A stretch of DNA of 64,000 nucleotides from Epilithonimonas bovis DSM 19482 (lineage in GTDB: Bacteria; Bacteroidota; Bacteroidia; Flavobacteriales; Weeksellaceae): assembly GCF_900108115.1 (NCBI RefSeq), contig NZ_FTPU01000001.1:115599-179598 (forward strand). Reading direction: 5' to 3'. The translations under genes and the position numbers were made by a program. The notes under the pieces were generated by a model. The model searched no databases. It saw nothing but the letters and a program-made list of their open reading frames with translations, and was not told the DNA's origin. Positions 1-7,979 of this stretch are shown one piece after another (the first letter of the stretch is position 1; the number at the start of each line of letters is the position of its first letter).

Positions 1-198
1 CTTGGTTGGGTTGTATTGCTTCACCAGATCCTTGATGTCTTTTTCATCAATGAAGTAAACCGGTGTTTTGCCCTGGTTCATATTGATAGACACGTTCTCC
101 ATCCTGGCGTTGTTGAAACGCTTCAACGAGAAACTGAGCAGAAACCCAAAAAGGATGACTGTTACGAGTATCTTCAATATTCTCCACTTGTTTTTCAT
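1..198 (-). CDS. ftsQ: cell division protein FtsQ, N-terminal part (runs off the left edge)
   Basis: Reading the minus strand from the ATG at 198 gives 66 codons open to the window edge. The product begins MKNKWRILKILVTVILFGF, a short basic cytoplasmic stretch followed by a single membrane anchor at about residues 7-24, then a periplasmic start with VYFIDEKDIKDLV, which resembles the beginning of a POTRA-type FtsQ domain. FtsQ links early and late divisome proteins. The position directly after murC in the mraZ-to-murC order is where Bacteroidota carry ftsQ, with ftsA and ftsZ expected beyond the edge. Only the N-terminus is visible, so the call rests on topology and gene order. Confidence 0.85.
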   Translation of the reverse strand, partial: MKNKWRILKILVTVILFGFLLSFSLKRFNNARMENVSINMNQGKTPVYFIDEKDIKDLVKQYNPTK

Positions 199-206
199 TA
201 CTTTTA

Positions 207-285
207 TTTTTAACGCAACGGACGCTAAGATTTTTTTACATTAATGCTGGTTATTCTCGTTTGCAAAGGCGCTTTGCTCAGCTAA
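207..285. repeat. copy 1 of a ~80-bp repeat flanking the GxxExxY gene
   Basis: Begins TTTTAACGCAACGGACGCTA and ends with GCAAAGGCGCTTTGCTCAGC. It is closely similar to the copy at 673-752 in the same orientation, with the AT-rich middle less conserved than the two ends. It lies between the GxxExxY stop codon and the ftsQ start, so it also occupies the ftsQ upstream region. Confidence 0.8.
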
Positions 286-288
286 TAT

Positions 289-666
289 TTATAACTTATT
301 TACAACTCTCTTTACTCCATTTTTGAATAATGCTGAATGGAAGTTTAAAATCATTCCTAACCTTAATTCTGTTAATCTCAAATAATTTAATATCTGGAAA
401 AAATGATAATCATTAATTTCTGGAACTGCTTTTATTTCTATAATTAATTTGTTTTCAATTAGTAAATCAACTCTAAATGCTTTTTCTATTATCAAATTTT
501 CATACTTAATTTTAATATCTTTTTGTCTTTCGACAATCAATCCTCTTTCTTTTAGTTCGTAAGCCAAACATTCTTCATAAACATTTTCGTAAAGACCAAC
601 TCCAAGCTTGCGATGAATTTTCATTCCTACATCAAATACAATACTTGAAATTTCATTTTCTGTCAT
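289..666 (-). CDS. GxxExxY family protein (PD-(D/E)XK nuclease superfamily)
   Basis: 125 residues. The family signature G24-x-x-E27-x-x-Y30 is present in GLYENVY. Further on come D67 (FRVDLL) and E77-x-K79 (IIEIKA), the spacing expected for the D and ExK of a PD-(D/E)XK nuclease core, so the catalytic residues look intact. Members are common in Bacteroidota and have no established role. The gene is wedged between murC and ftsQ in an otherwise compact cell wall cluster and is bordered by direct repeats at 207-285 and 673-752, with a related inverted copy at 836-917. That layout suggests an inserted module rather than a part of the division pathway. Nuclease activity is inferred only. Confidence 0.85.
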   Translation of the reverse strand: MTENEISSIVFDVGMKIHRKLGVGLYENVYEECLAYELKERGLIVERQKDIKIKYENLIIEKAFRVDLLIENKLIIEIKAVPEINDYHFFQILNYLRLTELRLGMILNFHSALFKNGVKRVVNKL

Positions 667-672
667 TATTAC

Positions 673-752
673 TTTTTTTAACGCAACGGACGCTTAGGGT
701 TTTTACATCATTACTGGATATTTTCGTTCGCAAAGGCGCATTGCTCAGCAAA
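673..752. repeat. copy 2 of the ~80-bp repeat flanking the GxxExxY gene
   Basis: Starts TTTTAACGCAACGGACGCTT and ends with GCAAAGGCGCATTGCTCAGC, in direct orientation relative to 207-285. It sits immediately upstream of the GxxExxY start codon, so that gene's promoter must lie in or beyond the repeat. Confidence 0.8.
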
Positions 753-835
753 TGATTCCCTGTTTTATAATTCGATATGTCTTTTTATTAATTATTAAAA
801 GTTTAAATAATCTAATTTCAATTTTTTTCAATTTT

Positions 836-917
836 CACTTGCTGAGTGAAACGCCTCTGCGTTCTATAAATATTTTCAATATTTATAAATTTTTCTTGCG
901 AACCTAGCGTTAAAACT
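836..917. repeat. related inverted copy of the repeat, with an internal hairpin
   Basis: The reverse complement starts TTTTAACGCTAGGTTCGCAA and ends with GAGGCGTTTCACTCAGCAA, matching the two conserved ends of the direct copies. The middle holds a perfect AT hairpin at 866-886 (ATAAATATT, loop TTC, AATATTTAT). It touches the murC stop codon, so it may also act as the spacer or weak terminator behind murC. Confidence 0.6.
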
Positions 918-2274
918 AAACACTCGGCAGCCATTCCATAATCGGGTCGTACAATGTATCGATGTTTCCGGCGCCTACCGTTAATACAATGTCAAAATCT
1001 TTTTCTTTTATCTTTTCGAAAGCCTGTTGCAATGTGCAGACTTCTTTATTTTCGAGATTAATTTTCTCTGCCAACCAAGCGGATGTAATGCCCGGAAAAT
1101 TCTCCTGAAGTTCTCTTGCAGGGTAAATATCCAATAACAGCAGTTCATCTGCTTTTTCTAAACTTCTGGCAAAATCCTCAGCAAAATCCCTTGTTCTGCT
1201 GAACAAATGCGGCTGGAAAACAACCAACAGCTTCTTGTTCGGGTAAAATGTTTTTACCGATCCGATAACGGCATTCAGTTCCGTAGGATGGTGCGCATAA
1301 TCATCGATATAGATTTTCCCGTTATCGAAAAAATGCTTTGTATATCTTCTCTTAATGCCCTTGAAACTGGCAATTCCCTTTTTCAGAGTATCGAAATCAA
1401 CTCCCAGATTGCTTAGGATTGCCAGCGCTACCGTTGCATTCTCCACATTATGGATCCCCGGGATTTCCCAGACAAAATCATCAACTTCCTGTGTGGGCGT
1501 ATGAAAGTCAAAATAGATTTTATCGTGATCCATCCTAAGATTATCGGAATAATAATTTGCTTCTTCATTCACTGCATAAGTTCTGTGCTCTCTTCCTATC
1601 GCAATCCCTTTTCTTACAAATAAGTGGTTATCAACAGGAACCAAAGCCGCAAACTGGCGGAAACCTTCTTCTATATGCAACCTGTCTCCGTAAATATCCA
1701 AATGGTCGGCATCAATAGAAGTTACAACTGCCCAATCCGGCGAAAGATTGAGGAAACTTCTGTCATATTCATCCGCTTCTACCACAGAATACTGATTGCC
1801 ATTGTAATCAAAATTAGATTTGAAATTCTCCGAAATCCCACCTAAAAATGCAGACGAAGGAAGATTAGCTTCTTTGCACAGATGCGCTATCAAAGTTGAA
1901 GTTGTGGTTTTCCCGTGCGTTCCTGCAACAGCGATACAATCTGTATGTTCTGTGATGAGGCCAAGGACTTTAGCTCGTTTCAGGATTTCAAAACTTTCGC
2001 TGGCGAAGTAATCCAGGATTCCTAATTTTTTGATGGCCGGCGTATAAATCACCAATGTTGACTCTTTGTCCAGTGCCACAATTTTTTCATCAATGACATC
2101 TTCAAACGAAATATCAAGACCTTCAAAACCAAGCTGGGCTGTCAGTTTTGTAGGTGTCCTGTCATATCCCAAAACATTTTTGCCATTGGCGTGAAAATAT
2201 CTCGCCAGCGCACTCATCCCAATCCCGCCGATTCCGACGAAGTAGAAGTTTTGATATTTATTTAAGATGCTCAT
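916..2274 (-). CDS. murC: UDP-N-acetylmuramate--L-alanine ligase MurC
   Basis: 452 residues, normal for the family. MurC adds L-alanine to UDP-MurNAc in an ATP-dependent step, the first amino acid of the peptidoglycan stem peptide, in the cytoplasm. The N-terminal Rossmann-like domain has GIGGIGMS at 14-21. The Mur ligase ATP loop GTHGKTT is at 118-124, followed by VEADEYDRSF, and the C-terminal domain includes YAHHPTE. It belongs to the minus-strand cluster and should be co-transcribed from mraZ, but it is separated from murG by the inserted GIY-YIG gene and from ftsQ by the GxxExxY gene, leaving gaps unlike the tight spacing elsewhere in the cluster. Confidence 0.97.
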   Translation of the reverse strand: MSILNKYQNFYFVGIGGIGMSALARYFHANGKNVLGYDRTPTKLTAQLGFEGLDISFEDVIDEKIVALDKESTLVIYTPAIKKLGILDYFASESFEILKRAKVLGLITEHTDCIAVAGTHGKTTTSTLIAHLCKEANLPSSAFLGGISENFKSNFDYNGNQYSVVEADEYDRSFLNLSPDWAVVTSIDADHLDIYGDRLHIEEGFRQFAALVPVDNHLFVRKGIAIGREHRTYAVNEEANYYSDNLRMDHDKIYFDFHTPTQEVDDFVWEIPGIHNVENATVALAILSNLGVDFDTLKKGIASFKGIKRRYTKHFFDNGKIYIDDYAHHPTELNAVIGSVKTFYPNKKLLVVFQPHLFSRTRDFAEDFARSLEKADELLLLDIYPARELQENFPGITSAWLAEKINLENKEVCTLQQAFEKIKEKDFDIVLTVGAGNIDTLYDPIMEWLPSV

Positions 2275-2345
2275 TTTCTTTATTGTATAAATCCTTTCTC
2301 AAGTTCAGGATAACATTTCTAATACTAAATTTTAATCTGGACGTT

Positions 2346-2373
2346 GTCAGGCTGAGCTTGTCGAAGCCCTTCA
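2346..2373. repeat. REP-like inverted repeat, left copy, beside the GIY-YIG gene
   Basis: TGTCAGGCTGAGCTTGTCGA followed by AGCCCTTC. It matches the reverse complement of 2671-2697 except for one substitution and one extra base. The centre (AGGCT, one base, AGCCT in the right copy) is self-complementary, typical of REP elements. The stop codon of the GIY-YIG gene lies inside this copy at 2371-2373. Confidence 0.85.
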
Positions 2374-2664
2374 ATCTTTCATTTCATTTTTTGATAATCC
2401 TGGCAACAAATCCCATTTATCATTAATGATTGCTTCTTTCTTTTTTCTACTCCATCCTTTCACTTGTTTTTCAAAATCAATTGCTTGATTAATATCATTA
2501 AACTCATAATGAAAAACTAATTCTACTGGTCTTCTCTTATATGTATAACTTTCTGGATTTAATCCGTCATTATGCTCATTAATTCTACTTTCCAAGTCAT
2601 TAGTAACTCCTGTATAATAGGAATTGTCCGAACATTTTACAATATATACATAGTATAATTTCAT
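2371..2664 (-). CDS. small GIY-YIG nuclease domain protein
   Basis: 97 residues, the whole protein being one GIY-YIG domain. The two motif strands read YYVYIVKCSDNSYYTGVT, where the second motif is YYTG, followed by the conserved LESRINEH helix and a glutamate in DFEKQVKGWSRKKKEAI. This is the UvrC/YhbQ-like stand-alone subgroup. The gene sits between murC and murG with a REP-like palindrome on each side in opposite orientation (2346-2373 and 2671-2697), and its last codons read into the left repeat. The pairing of a small GIY-YIG gene with flanking repeats suggests a repeat-associated mobile or domesticated nuclease. Its cellular role is unknown. Confidence 0.9.
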   Translation of the reverse strand: MKLYYVYIVKCSDNSYYTGVTNDLESRINEHNDGLNPESYTYKRRPVELVFHYEFNDINQAIDFEKQVKGWSRKKKEAIINDKWDLLPGLSKNEMKD

Positions 2665-2670
2665 TATTAC

Positions 2671-2697
2671 GAAGGCTTCGACAGGCTCAGCCTGACA
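2671..2697. repeat. REP-like inverted repeat, right copy, beside the GIY-YIG gene
   Basis: GAAGGCTTCGACAGGCTCAG followed by CCTGACA, inverted relative to 2346-2373. It contains the near-perfect palindrome ACAGGCTCAGCCTG. It lies just upstream of the GIY-YIG start and just after the murG stop at 2720. Confidence 0.85.
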
Positions 2698-2719
2698 CCG
2701 CTCTACTTATTTTTCACTT

Positions 2720-3859
2720 TTATTTCTTGATCACTTTAAAAATCTCATCCACAATCATTTCCGCCGCTTTTGGTTTTGCAAAAAACTCGATATTGGCGGA
2801 CATTTCTTTTCTTAATCCTTCGTTCTCGCAGATTTCTGAAAGCGTGTTCCAGAATTTATCCTTCATCTCAGAATCTTTCACCATTCTCGCTGCATTTTTA
2901 TCAACCAGAGTCAATGCATTTTTGGTCTGATGATCTTCTGCCGCAAAAGGAAACGGAACCAGCAAAACCGGTTTTTTCGCAACCGCCAATTCAGAAATAG
3001 CAATCGCACCGGCTCTGGACACAATCACATCCGCCGCCGAATATGCCAATGCCATATCGCTGATAAATTCTCTAATGAGAATTTGGTTGTTAGTTGTTGG
3101 TTGTTGGTTGCCGGCATTTCCATCAACTGACAACTGACAACTATCAACTATAGTTTTATAATCTGTTTTCCCAGTCTGCCAGATTAACTGATAACCTTTC
3201 TCTATCAGTTTATCAAAATTATCTTTCCAGCCGTTGTTCAGAGTTCTGGAACCGAGTGAACCACCCACGGAAAGAATCGTTAATTTATGTTTATCTAAGC
3301 CTAATTTTTCTTTTGCGGAATCTTTATCAATTAAGTCCGTAATGATATTCTGACGAATCGGATTCCCCAGGAAAAAAGTTTTTGTCCCGGCGAAATAATT
3401 TTCCATGTCCGGATAAGCCGTGAAAACTGCTTTTGCTTTTTTCGCATTGAAAACATTCGTTTTCCCAGGCAAAGAATTCTGCTCCTGGATAAATGTTGGA
3501 ATCCCCATTTTCGCTGCAATATATAATGCTGGCCCGCTTGCAAAACCACCAGTTCCTACCGCAAAATCCGGTTTGAAATCTTTGATGATTTTCTTAGCTT
3601 TCATCAAACTGGAAATGATTTTGAAAGGTAGCCCGATATTCTTCATAAGATTGCCTCTGTCGAATCCGGCGATATTCAAACCTTCGATTTTGAATCCCGC
3701 CTGCGGGACTTTTTCCATTTCCATTTTTCCGTTGGCACCAATGAACAAAAACTCTGCATCAGGATATCTTTTCTGGATCTCCTGCGCAATTGCAACCGCC
3801 GGGAAGATGTGCCCTCCTGTTCCGCCGCCGCTCATTAATATTTTTAGTTTATTGCTCAT
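2720..3859 (-). CDS. murG: undecaprenyldiphospho-muramoylpentapeptide beta-N-acetylglucosaminyltransferase MurG
   Basis: 379 residues from the ATG at 3859, which puts MSNKLKILMSGGGTGGHIFP at the N-terminus as in other MurG proteins; an in-frame ATG at 3901 would add 14 residues without family support. MurG transfers GlcNAc from UDP-GlcNAc to lipid I, making lipid II at the inner face of the membrane. GGTGGH is the glycine-rich acceptor loop, and VSRAGAIAISEL with FPFAAEDHQTKNA forms the UDP-GlcNAc site. The protein is longer than usual because an in-frame block of 7-bp repeats (3086-3152) adds the low-complexity stretch CQLSVDGNAGNQQPTTNNQ between WQTGKTDYKTI and LIREFISDMA, a surface loop in relatives. 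Confidence 0.96.
   Translation of the reverse strand: MSNKLKILMSGGGTGGHIFPAVAIAQEIQKRYPDAEFLFIGANGKMEMEKVPQAGFKIEGLNIAGFDRGNLMKNIGLPFKIISSLMKAKKIIKDFKPDFAVGTGGFASGPALYIAAKMGIPTFIQEQNSLPGKTNVFNAKKAKAVFTAYPDMENYFAGTKTFFLGNPIRQNIITDLIDKDSAKEKLGLDKHKLTILSVGGSLGSRTLNNGWKDNFDKLIEKGYQLIWQTGKTDYKTIVDSCQLSVDGNAGNQQPTTNNQILIREFISDMALAYSAADVIVSRAGAIAISELAVAKKPVLLVPFPFAAEDHQTKNALTLVDKNAARMVKDSEMKDKFWNTLSEICENEGLRKEMSANIEFFAKPKAAEMIVDEIFKVIKK
3086..3152. repeat. in-frame heptamer repeat block inside murG
   Basis: Two short arrays of 7-bp units: GTTGTTA, GTTGTTG, GTTGTTG plus a partial unit at 3086-3110, and AACTGAC, AACTGAC, AACTATC, AACTATA at 3125-3152, separated by 14 bp. On the coding strand they encode an asparagine/glutamine/threonine-rich stretch. 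Such units resemble intergenic repeats of this group, here tolerated within an essential gene because the reading frame is kept. Confidence 0.75.
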
Positions 3860-4004
3860 TCTTATATTATATGTTTTAGCTAAAGCCAATTCAATTTTCA
3901 TTTTTAGAATGGTCTAAAGCCCAATCCTATTGATATTTGTAATTCAAATTTTAAAATATTCTTTATTTCGTAAACTTCCATCTTCGGACTTCCGTCCTAC
4001 AACT

Positions 4005-5240
4005 TTATGCTATATCATTGATCTCCTCCAAACTTTGTCTTTTGCCCAAACCTTCTTCATCATAAACCTGAATCCGTGAACTGACATTGAGGATAATCCC
4101 CAACTGGATATAAGTTACCAGCATAGATGTTCCCCCATAACTTATCAGTGGCAAAGGCTGCCCAGTGACCGGAATCAGATTCACAGCAACCGCAATATTC
4201 ACAGATAATTGAATGAATATCATTAATCCGATTGCCAGCACCAGCAGCGACCCAAAAAAAGCGGGCATTTTACTGGCAATGATGACGATCCGGATAATCA
4301 TTATCATATAAAGGCTTACCAGTACAAAAGCACCAATCCAGCCGTATTCTTCTACTATGATGGCAAAAATAAAATCGGAAACCGACTGCGGCAAAGTTTG
4401 TTTCAGTGCACTTTTCCCTGGCCCAATACCATTGAACCCACCGTGAACAATCGCGGCTTTTGCCTGCATGACCTGATAATTTTTGGCCTTGATACTTTCG
4501 TCCTCTACATCGGTTGTTTTCTTAGAATTGGTAAAGGTCTCAATACGGCTCATCCAGGTATGGACCCGGTTCCCGCCTAACATATTGGTATTGAGCGCAA
4601 TGACCAAAAACATAATAACAAACACGACCGATAATGAGATAAATCCGGCAACATATTGCCATGCTAACTGCCCTATAATCAGCACAATAATGGACACCAT
4701 CAGGATCATCAAGGCCGTAGACCCATTGTCTTTGGCAACCAGCCCGAAAACAACGAGGATTGGCCCGAATATGTAAATGATGTTTTCCAGTGGTAACCTT
4801 TCTCTTTTGATTTTTTTTGTCAGATATCTGCACAGATAGATAATCAGCATCAGGTAAGCGAAAGACGACGGCTGAAAAGAGATCGGCGTTCCCGGGATCT
4901 TTAGCCACCGTGATGCACTGGCACCTTCTATCTTTTGACCCGTAAAAGTGGTAATCAGTAGCAAACCGATGGTTATCAACAATAAAATTGAACTCAGTTT
5001 ACCAATATATTCGTACTTAACGGTACCTACAAAACGCATAATGCCCAAACCAATCAGCACAAAAAGGATATGCTTGATAACGTGACCTGTTGTAGTCCCG
5101 TTATTCACAATGTACTCCAGATTCGAGCTTGCAGAATATACCGGAAACACGGACAGGAAGGAAATCAAAATGATGACCGACCAAAGGACCTTGTCTCCTT
5201 TCAGCAATTCGAATTTGTTTTCTGTAGTTGGGTTTTCCAT
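4005..5240 (-). CDS. ftsW: FtsW, SEDS-family peptidoglycan polymerase / division protein
   Basis: 411 residues with about ten hydrophobic segments. FtsW is the septal glycan polymerase that works with the transpeptidase encoded upstream in this cluster. SEDS features are visible: SRWLKIPGTPISFQPSSFA, then KDNGSTALMI, and near the end PVTGQPLPLISYGGTSML. The segment VSDFIFAIIVEEYGWIG is also typical. The position between murD and murG is the standard one, favouring FtsW over RodA. The stop lies about 145 bases before the murG start, a slightly looser gap than the rest of the cluster. Confidence 0.95.
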   Translation of the reverse strand: MENPTTENKFELLKGDKVLWSVIILISFLSVFPVYSASSNLEYIVNNGTTTGHVIKHILFVLIGLGIMRFVGTVKYEYIGKLSSILLLITIGLLLITTFTGQKIEGASASRWLKIPGTPISFQPSSFAYLMLIIYLCRYLTKKIKRERLPLENIIYIFGPILVVFGLVAKDNGSTALMILMVSIIVLIIGQLAWQYVAGFISLSVVFVIMFLVIALNTNMLGGNRVHTWMSRIETFTNSKKTTDVEDESIKAKNYQVMQAKAAIVHGGFNGIGPGKSALKQTLPQSVSDFIFAIIVEEYGWIGAFVLVSLYMIMIIRIVIIASKMPAFFGSLLVLAIGLMIFIQLSVNIAVAVNLIPVTGQPLPLISYGGTSMLVTYIQLGIILNVSSRIQVYDEEGLGKRQSLEEINDIA

Positions 5241-5253
5241 TTATTTTCTGCTA

Positions 5254-6603
5254 TTAGCTGTTAGCCAATGGCTTTTCGCTCTTTAAAACTTCTTTTTTAA
5301 ACTGATTGCCGCGATCTTCGTAACCGCTAAACAAATCAAAACTTGCGCAGCAAGGTGACAGCAATACCACATCGCCTTTCTCAGCAACAGATTTACAAAC
5401 TTCTACAGCCTTTGCCATACTGGATGTGTCATATATCTGTGTTTTCTTGTCTTTGAAAAAGTCTATAATTTTTTGATTATCAATCCCTAAACAGACAATT
5501 GCTTTCACTTTTTTCTTCACAAGATCTTCTATCTCTGTATAATCGTTTCCTTTGTCTTTTCCGCCAACAATCCAGACAACCGGCTGCTTCATACTTTCCA
5601 GCGCAAAATAGGTGGCATTGACATTGGTAGCCTTGCTATCGTTGATGAATTTTACACCACCGATTTCTGCAACAGTCTCTAACCTGTGCTCCACGGCCTG
5701 AAAAGTCATTAATGAATGCCTGATGCTTTCGTTACTGATTTCCAATAATTTACCCGCTATACTTGCTGCTAAGCTATTGGCAACATTATGCTTACCAACC
5801 AGTGATAAGTCATTAATATTCATTGTAAAACCATCATTGATATTCACTACGAAATTATCATCGATGGAGTAAGCGCCTTTATCCAACTTTTCGGTTAATG
5901 AAAAAGGAACTTTAGTCACTTTCAGATCCAGTTTCCCAAGTATCGATTTGCTCATCTCGTCATCTTTGTTATAAATGAAGAAATTATCAACTTCCTGGTT
6001 TTCCGCAATCCTGAATTTTGCCAAAGCATATTCTTCATAATTGTAATTGTACTGATCCAGATGGTCTTTGGACAAATTCAACAATAATGAAATATAGGGT
6101 CTGAAATTCTGAATATCATCTAACTGGAAACTGCTTACTTCCAGTACATAATAATCAAAATGTTCTTCGGCGACCTGCTTTGCAAAGCTTTTCCCGATGT
6201 TGCCACCCAAGCCGACATTGAAGCCGTCTTCTTTCAGAATATAGTAGATCAAAGACGTGGTGGTTGTTTTCCCGTTACTTCCTGTTATGGCAATAATTTT
6301 GGCATTGGTAAACTCAGACGCAAACTCAATCTCAGAAGATAATCTGATTCCTTTTTCCTGAATCTTCAGCACCATTTCTGCCTTTTTCGGGATTCCAGGG
6401 CTTTTGATAACCCAATCGGCATTCAGTATCTTTTCCTCAGAATGTTTCCCGTCTTCATAATCTACCCCAAGCTCATCCAGTTCTTTTTTGTAATTCTCAC
6501 GGATAGTTCCCATATCTGATAGAAAGACATCAAAGCCTTTGGCTTTTGCCAGGTATGCAGCACCTACGCCGCTTTCACCGCCTCCAAGTATGACTACTCT
6601 CAT
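5254..6603 (-). CDS. murD: UDP-N-acetylmuramoyl-L-alanine--D-glutamate ligase MurD
   Basis: 449 residues. MurD adds D-glutamate to UDP-MurNAc-L-Ala using ATP. An N-terminal nucleotide-binding fold (VVILGGGESGVGAAYLA) is followed by the Mur ligase ATP loop GSNGKTTTT beginning at residue 108, and the central domain carries LNLSKDHLDQY. The C-terminal domain has FINDSKATN and the segment LLSPCCASFDLFSGYEDRG, characteristic of MurD. The stop codon is 13 bases from the ftsW start, consistent with co-transcription. The 128-bp gap upstream to mraY is AT rich and shows no gene. Confidence 0.97.
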   Translation of the reverse strand: MRVVILGGGESGVGAAYLAKAKGFDVFLSDMGTIRENYKKELDELGVDYEDGKHSEEKILNADWVIKSPGIPKKAEMVLKIQEKGIRLSSEIEFASEFTNAKIIAITGSNGKTTTTSLIYYILKEDGFNVGLGGNIGKSFAKQVAEEHFDYYVLEVSSFQLDDIQNFRPYISLLLNLSKDHLDQYNYNYEEYALAKFRIAENQEVDNFFIYNKDDEMSKSILGKLDLKVTKVPFSLTEKLDKGAYSIDDNFVVNINDGFTMNINDLSLVGKHNVANSLAASIAGKLLEISNESIRHSLMTFQAVEHRLETVAEIGGVKFINDSKATNVNATYFALESMKQPVVWIVGGKDKGNDYTEIEDLVKKKVKAIVCLGIDNQKIIDFFKDKKTQIYDTSSMAKAVEVCKSVAEKGDVVLLSPCCASFDLFSGYEDRGNQFKKEVLKSEKPLANS

Positions 6604-6731
6604 ATTCTTTTGAAAAATGTATGATGTACAAAGTAAAATGACTTATCTATTGTACATTTTTTTATTATTAATTTTTAATTTATTCTGTAAAAAATACATT
6701 GTACATTATACTTTTTACATTTTACAACTCT

Positions 6732-7973
6732 CTATCTCACCTTCAGTGTGATCAGACAGATAATCGCTAACATCACACCCAGAATGATCATCCGGTTGAC
6801 GATCTTGCTCTCGTGAAAACCTTCTTTCTGATAATGGTGATGAAGGGGCGACATCTTGAACAGTCTGTGGTTTTGAGCATACTCCAAACCGTATTTCCTT
6901 TTTCTATACTTGAACACCCACACCTGTAGGATCACAGACACCAACTCGATCAGGAATACACCACATAATACCGGGATCAATAATTCTTTCCTTAAGATAA
7001 TGGCCAAAACGGCAATGACGCCACCCAGCATCAGACTTCCCGTATCTCCCATAAAAACCTGCGCCGGATAAGTATTGTACCAGAAAAACCCGATAACGGC
7101 GCCTACCAGAGCCAAAGCAAAGATGGTAGTCTCACCCATATGAGGCAGGAACATAATATTGAGGTAATCTGCAAAAATGATGTTCCCGGAAACGTAGGCA
7201 AAAAAGGCCAGCGTTAACAAAATCACGACACTTGTACCTGCTGTTAATCCGTCAATCCCGTCTGCAATGTTGGCGCCGTTGGATACGGCTGTTACAATGA
7301 AAATCACGATGGGGATAAAAACAACCCAGGCCCATTCGTGCGCTTTCTCGTTGTCCATCCAGAATAATATGCCGCTGTAATCAAATTCGTTATTTTTGGT
7401 GAAAGGCACTGTGGATACAGGGATTTTCTCTTCCGGCATAAAGTTTTTTTCCACATTATTCCGGTTGAGAATGGTGGCATCCGCATACTTCCTCTTCACG
7501 GTAATGTCCGGATGGAAATACATGGTAATGCCTACAATCAGCCCCAGGCCAACTTGCCCAATGACTTTGAATTTTCCACTCAGCCCGTCTTTATTTTTCT
7601 TAACTTTTTTAAGATAATCATCCAAAAAGCCGATTGCGCCCATCCACAATACAGAGATGATCAAAAGAACAATATAAACATTGGTAATCCGCGTAAAGAG
7701 TAAAACCGGAATCAACGTGGCCAGAATAATGATCAAGCCACCCATTGTAGGTGTTCCTTCTTTCTGCTTTTGCCCTTCCAGACCAAGATCTCTTACCAGT
7801 TCTCCCATCTGTTTTTTTCTGAGATATTTGATAATTTTTTTTCCATAAGCCATCGCAATAATCAGAGACAGCAAAACGGCCATCGCTGCACGGAACGAAA
7901 TGTATTTGAACAAATTCATTCCAGGAATGTGAATCCCGTGGCTGGAAAGATATTCGTAGAGATAGTAAAGCAT
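6732..7973 (-). CDS. mraY: phospho-N-acetylmuramoyl-pentapeptide-transferase MraY
   Basis: 413 residues with about ten membrane segments. MraY transfers phospho-MurNAc-pentapeptide from UDP to undecaprenyl phosphate, forming lipid I. Visible signature stretches are [16 protein letters not shown] with the aspartate pair, [27 protein letters not shown] and the histidine-rich [11 protein letters not shown]. An extra soluble loop of roughly 50 residues between the fourth and fifth membrane segments ([14 protein letters not shown] to NEKAHEWAW) makes it longer than the 360-residue enzymes of proteobacteria, as is usual in Bacteroidota. Its start lies six bases after the murE stop. Confidence 0.97.
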   Translation of the reverse strand: MLYYLYEYLSSHGIHIPGMNLFKYISFRAAMAVLLSLIIAMAYGKKIIKYLRKKQMGELVRDLGLEGQKQKEGTPTMGGLIIILATLIPVLLFTRITNVYIVLLIISVLWMGAIGFLDDYLKKVKKNKDGLSGKFKVIGQVGLGLIVGITMYFHPDITVKRKYADATILNRNNVEKNFMPEEKIPVSTVPFTKNNEFDYSGILFWMDNEKAHEWAWVVFIPIVIFIVTAVSNGANIADGIDGLTAGTSVVILLTLAFFAYVSGNIIFADYLNIMFLPHMGETTIFALALVGAVIGFFWYNTYPAQVFMGDTGSLMLGGVIAVLAIILRKELLIPVLCGVFLIELVSVILQVWVFKYRKRKYGLEYAQNHRLFKMSPLHHHYQKEGFHESKIVNRMIILGVMLAIICLITLKVR

Positions 7974-7979
7974 AATTTT

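Noticed and set aside
16..213. Plus-strand open frame at the left edge
   Set aside because: It is antisense to a clear FtsQ N-terminus on the minus strand with a membrane anchor in the proper place.
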